Below are positions 59,803-64,000 of a DNA stretch of 64,000 bases, in pieces. Source of the DNA: an uncultured Prevotella sp. (GTDB lineage: Bacteria > Bacteroidota > Bacteroidia > Bacteroidales > Bacteroidaceae); NCBI GenBank assembly GCA_905233245.1, contig CAJODK010000016.1, positions 1 through 64,000 of the forward strand, read 5' to 3'. The stretch's first letter is position 1; the number at the start of each line of letters is the position of its first letter. Both the position numbers and the translations under genes were made by a program. A model generated the notes under the pieces. It saw nothing but the letters and a program-made list of their open reading frames with translations, was not told the origin of the DNA and did no database searches.

Positions 59803-60287
59803 AATTACTTATAACCATAATCACCCTCACCCTCCTGCAGGCGTTGTTCTTTGGTCGCATCCATCTCTTCGATGTGGCCACACCTCTCATCTACACCTAC
59901 TTCGTGCTGAGGATGCGTCGCGGCACGCATAAGATGCTCTCCATGGTGCTCGCCTTCATACTGGGTTTGGCAGTGGATATCTTCATGAACACACCAGGCC
60001 TTGCAGCCACCTCGATGACTCTCATCGCCTGTCTGCAGCCCTACACCCTCGAACTCTTCCTCCGTCGTGAGGACGATTCCCGCTTCCTTCCCTCCCTGCA
60101 TGGGATGGGCTTCACGCGCTATCTCATCTACTCGCTCATTCTGCTCCTCGTCTATACCCTCGTCTATTTCACCCTCTACATGCTGCCAGGCGCTGACCAA
60201 CTCGCCCACTGGGTGCTCTCCTTCGCCTCCAGCCTGCTCCTCACCCTTGCGATAATAATAGCGATAGAAGTGGCTAGAAAAAAGTAA
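59799..60287 (+). CDS. mreD: Rod shape-determining protein MreD
   Basis: Hydrophobic 162-aa protein overlapping mreC and mrdA; operon context. Confidence 0.88.
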   Translation: MKLLITIITLTLLQALFFGRIHLFDVATPLIYTYFVLRMRRGTHKMLSMVLAFILGLAVDIFMNTPGLAATSMTLIACLQPYTLELFLRREDDSRFLPSLHGMGFTRYLIYSLILLLVYTLVYFTLYMLPGADQLAHWVLSFASSLLLTLAIIIAIEVARKK

Positions 60288-62134
60288 TGACCAACGACTA
60301 CACAAAGCGCAAATACGTCATCGGCGGTATAGCACTCATCATAGTGCTCACCTATATCGTCAGGCTCTTTGTGTTGCAGATTATGAGTGACGACTATCGC
60401 AAAAGTGCCGATTCCAACGCTTTTCTCAAGAAGGTGGAATACCCCTCACGAGGCGCCGTCTACGACCGCAACGGCAAACTCCTCGTCTATAACCAGCCTG
60501 CCTTCGACATCATGGTCGTGATGAATGAGGCACGCGACCATATCGACACCCTCGACATCTGCGATGCCCTCGGCATCACCAAGGAATACTTCATCAAGCG
60601 AATGGCCGACATCAAGGACCGCAACAAGAACCCCGGCTATTCGCGCTACACCCAGCAGGTCTTCATGACCCAGCTCGACGAGCAGGACTTCTCCGTCTTC
60701 CGTGAGAAACTCTTCCGCTTCCCCGGCTTCTACATCCAGCGACGCACCATCCGTCAGTATCAGTACCCCTATGCCGCCCATGTGCTGGGCGATGTCGCCG
60801 AGGTCTCCAAGAAGGACGTCGAGGAGGACGACTACTACCAGCAGGGCGACTATATCGGCAAACTCGGTGTGGAGCGCTATTACGAGAAGCAACTCCGTGG
60901 CGAGAAGGGCATGCAGATACTCCTGCGCGATGCCCACGGCCGCATCAAGGGACGCTATCGCAACGGAGCCTACGACCGTCGCCCCATAGCAGGCAAGGAT
61001 CTCACCCTCTCCATCGACCTCCAGCTGCAGGCACTCGGCGAGCGACTCATGGAAGGCAAGATAGGCAGCATCGTAGCCATCGAGCCCTCCACCGGCGAGG
61101 TACTCTGCATGGTATCGTCGCCCACCTACGACCCCCGCATCATGACAGGCCGCAAGCGCGGCAAGAACCACCTCGCCCTGCAGCAAGACACGTGGAAGCC
61201 CCTCCTCAACCGCTCCATCATGGGACAGTATCCCCCAGGCTCCACCTTCAAGACCACACAGGCGCTGACCTACCTCACCGAGGGCATCATCACCCCCCAG
61301 ACACAGTTCCACTGCGCCCACGGCTTCTCCTTCAAGGGCCTCCACGTAGGCTGTCACGGCCACAGCTCTCCCCTCGCCCTCGTGCCCGCCATCTCCACCT
61401 CGTGCAACGGCTACTTCTGCTGGGGCCTCTACTATATGATAGGCAACCGCGAGAAATACGGCAAGCCCATCAATGCCATGAACCGCTGGCGTGACTACAT
61501 GGTCTCCATGGGCTTCGGCTACAAGACCGGCATCGACCTGCCAGGCGAGAAGCGAGGCCTCATCCCCAACGGCGACTACTACGACAAGCACTATAAAGGG
61601 TCGTGGAACGGCCTCACCATCATCTCCATCTCCATCGGACAGGGCGAGGTCAACCTCACCCCCCTGCAGATAGCCAACCTCGGCGCCACCATCGCCAATC
61701 GCGGCTATTACCGCGTGCCCCATGTAGTGAAGAAGGTGCAGGGCGAACCACTCGACACCCTCTTCCAGACCAAGCACTACACTATGGCATCCCGCGAAGC
61801 CTACGACTGGGTAGTGCAAGGCATGCGCGCCTCCGTCCTTGGCGGCACCTGCCACGCCCTCTCCGCCCTGCCTTTCCCCGTTTGCGGAAAGACCGGTACG
61901 GCCCAGAACCGTGGTGCGGACCACTCCGTCTTCATGGGTTTCGCCCCTATGGACAATCCTAAGATAGCCATCGCCGTCTATGTAGAGAACGGCGGCTTCG
62001 GCGCCGAGTACGGTGTGCCCATCGGAGGCCTCCTCATGGAGCAGTACATCACGGGCCATCTCTCCCCCTGGTCTGAGAAGCGCGCCTCCGACTTCCAGCA
62101 TCGCCGCATCTCCTACGGTTCATATGTCAGGTAA
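60287..62134 (+). CDS. mrdA: Penicillin-binding protein 2
   Basis: PBP dimer domain, GSTFKTTQALTYL, STSCNGYF, CGKTGTAQNRG. Confidence 0.96.
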   Translation: MTNDYTKRKYVIGGIALIIVLTYIVRLFVLQIMSDDYRKSADSNAFLKKVEYPSRGAVYDRNGKLLVYNQPAFDIMVVMNEARDHIDTLDICDALGITKEYFIKRMADIKDRNKNPGYSRYTQQVFMTQLDEQDFSVFREKLFRFPGFYIQRRTIRQYQYPYAAHVLGDVAEVSKKDVEEDDYYQQGDYIGKLGVERYYEKQLRGEKGMQILLRDAHGRIKGRYRNGAYDRRPIAGKDLTLSIDLQLQALGERLMEGKIGSIVAIEPSTGEVLCMVSSPTYDPRIMTGRKRGKNHLALQQDTWKPLLNRSIMGQYPPGSTFKTTQALTYLTEGIITPQTQFHCAHGFSFKGLHVGCHGHSSPLALVPAISTSCNGYFCWGLYYMIGNREKYGKPINAMNRWRDYMVSMGFGYKTGIDLPGEKRGLIPNGDYYDKHYKGSWNGLTIISISIGQGEVNLTPLQIANLGATIANRGYYRVPHVVKKVQGEPLDTLFQTKHYTMASREAYDWVVQGMRASVLGGTCHALSALPFPVCGKTGTAQNRGADHSVFMGFAPMDNPKIAIAVYVENGGFGAEYGVPIGGLLMEQYITGHLSPWSEKRASDFQHRRISYGSYVR

Positions 62135-62298
62135 ACTCCCCTCTCCTCCCTTGCCTCTTATCAATTTTTTCTACTTTTTTCACCATTTTTTACCTTCGTT
62201 ATTTGTCCATATTATTAATAATGAGTAACTTTGCACCAAATATGCTCATTTACAAAGCATAACGAAGGAAAAAAGATAAACAATTAGAGAATAGAGAT

Positions 62299-62430
62299 AT
62301 GGATAAGATGTTTGACATAAACACTGCGACAGACGAGGAAGTCGTGTCAATGGTGGAGGGAATGCTCGGAGCTAAGGAAAAGTGGCTTAAGTCTTTCCGT
62401 GAGCGTGAAAAGGAACTGGGCATCGCATGA
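62299..62430 (+). CDS. Small hypothetical ORF
   Basis: MDKMFDINTATDEEVVSMVEGMLGAKEKWLKSFREREKELGIA; downstream of a TAACTTTGC promoter-like box. Confidence 0.35.
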   Translation: MDKMFDINTATDEEVVSMVEGMLGAKEKWLKSFREREKELGIA

Positions 62431-62561
62431 GACTGTCTGTTGATGAAATAAACAAGAAGTCGCCATACTGGGTGATTCAGGCGTGTCCCAACTATATACG
62501 ATGTTCATCAGAAATGAGCTAACGAAGAAATAAGAATGAAAACTAAATACTAATAACAACG

Positions 62562-64000
62562 ATGAAAGAAGAAACGAGAAAATTGCAATTCTTGCACAAG
62601 GGCATGGCGACCCTTCTACTTCTACTACTCTCCACTATCGGAGCGTGGGCGGAAACGGTGACGTTCACCTATGGCAATTCAGATCCTTCAGCAAGTGTAG
62701 CTGATACAGGAATTACATCAACATCAACATGTGATTCTAAGTCAGGTTCAAACGGACACTCGCTTGCCAATGGAGAAGCTATAACTGTAACAGCAGAAAG
62801 TGGCAAAACCATTACAGCAGTGAACGTAACATTTAATCGTTATGACGGCTCAAAAAGCACTTTTGCAATAGATGGTAGTGGAACCACAACCACAGCTTGG
62901 TCTGTATCTAACAAAATAGGAACATGGGAAGGTACAGCATCAACTATTACCATTACGGGTACTAACGATAGCAGTCCAGACCGTATCACATCTATTGTTG
63001 TCACCTACACCACAACTACGGAACTGACTCTTGATCCAACCAGTGGCAGCGTATATGTAGGCAAGACCCTCGATATAAGCGGATACGTTGATACTAACTC
63101 TAACGCAACCGTAACATATACCTCTAATAACACAAGCGTTGCTACGGTAACGTCAGCAGGCGTAATCACTGGTGTAGCAGCTGGTTCTACGACAATCACC
63201 GTTGCACAGGAAGAAAACGCAAGTTATACAGCTGCGGAGGCAACATACACTATCACAGTCAACGCAGTTCCTACGCAATATACAGTAACACTTGCATCTT
63301 CACCTGCAGCTGGTGGTAGTGTAAGTGGTAAATATAATACAGCTGATGCATATAACGGCAAGGCAATAAATGATGACTTCAGTAGTGGTGATGAAGTGTC
63401 AGCAGATACGAAACTGACCCTTACGGCATCTCCTAATACAGGTTATCAATTTGCAGGTTCGTGGGGTGGTTCAAGTAATACTACTGCAACATTCACCACT
63501 GCGGCAACCACAAGTAATAAGACCTATACTGCAAACTTCACTGCCAAGACCTACTCTATCACCCTCAATGCAAATGGTGGTAGTGCTGCTGGTAGTGCAA
63601 CAGCTACATATAAGAGCAATGCTCTGACAAGCGTTAGCGCCCCAACATACGCAGACATGGTGGTAGAGGGCTACTACGAGGAGGCAGAATGCACCAACAA
63701 GATTGCTGATGCAAGCGGTAATCTCCAGGCAAACACTACTTACACAGACGCAAGTGGCAACTGGACTAACGATGACGCTGTTACTCTCTACGCTAAGTGG
63801 GAGGCAGCAGCCACCTACACTGTGACCTACAATGCCAACCTTGCTGGCGCGTCAGGCTCTGTTACAGATGCCAGCACATACGAGGCAGGTGCCAGTGTAA
63901 CAACGCAGGCTAACAGTTTCTCTAAGAGTGGCTATACCTTCCTTGGCTGGAGCACCACCTCTGGCTATAGCGCAGACCTTGTTGGAGAAACATTCACTAT
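62562..64000 (+). CDS. Secreted repetitive protein with Big_2-like and InlB B-repeat-like modules, truncated by window end
   Basis: Open frame from MKEETRKLQFLHKGMATLLLLLLSTIGAWAETVTFTYG to the window edge; LDPTSGSVYVGKTLDISGYVDTNSNATVTYTSNNTSVATVTSAGVITGVAAGSTTITV; KSGYTFLGWSTTSGYSADLVGETFT. Not in the supplied track because it has no stop in the window. Confidence 0.85.
   Translation, partial: MKEETRKLQFLHKGMATLLLLLLSTIGAWAETVTFTYGNSDPSASVADTGITSTSTCDSKSGSNGHSLANGEAITVTAESGKTITAVNVTFNRYDGSKSTFAIDGSGTTTTAWSVSNKIGTWEGTASTITITGTNDSSPDRITSIVVTYTTTTELTLDPTSGSVYVGKTLDISGYVDTNSNATVTYTSNNTSVATVTSAGVITGVAAGSTTITVAQEENASYTAAEATYTITVNAVPTQYTVTLASSPAAGGSVSGKYNTADAYNGKAINDDFSSGDEVSADTKLTLTASPNTGYQFAGSWGGSSNTTATFTTAATTSNKTYTANFTAKTYSITLNANGGSAAGSATATYKSNALTSVSAPTYADMVVEGYYEEAECTNKIADASGNLQANTTYTDASGNWTNDDAVTLYAKWEAAATYTVTYNANLAGASGSVTDASTYEAGASVTTQANSFSKSGYTFLGWSTTSGYSADLVGETFT

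Noticed and set aside
60446-62101. 551-aa minus-strand ORF opposite mrdA
   Set aside because: Antisense to a clear PBP2 gene; low-complexity Gly/Val/Ala/Glu/Asp composition is expected from the reverse of GC-rich codons. No domain recognised.

Overview
The window is Bacteroidota chromosomal sequence, probably Prevotella-like. This rests on gene order, TAnnTTTG-type promoters and the style of the surface-protein C-termini. Most of it is a conserved core: pnp, rimP-nusA-infB, an S41 protease, rnr, a DEAD-box helicase, nadA, cysS, a U32 peptidase, sufE, a SNF2 helicase, the long S10-spc-alpha ribosomal protein run (rplC to rplQ), a tRNA nucleotidyltransferase, rlpA, an IMP cyclohydrolase domain, and mreB-mreC-mreD-mrdA. 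There are three accessory or surface loci: a 2955-aa repetitive secreted protein, a 776-aa Ig-like secreted protein, and a third secreted protein running off the right edge. The most interesting part is a ~4.3 kb element integrated in a tRNA-Asn gene (47-bp direct repeats 20938-20984 and 25257-25303). It encodes a tyrosine recombinase, an excisionase-like HTH protein, a small coupled ORF and a Rep_1-like HUH protein, and carries a ~356-bp nested inverted-repeat structure next to rep. Two dispersed repeat systems also stand out. One is a palindromic family, [TACGAWAC + variable hairpin]n ending in TACGAWAAC, inserted three times inside one protease gene and once in an intergenic region. The other is a set of at least 13 short arrays of differing sequence that all share a 7-nt period. 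All calls come from reading the sequence; no database search was run.
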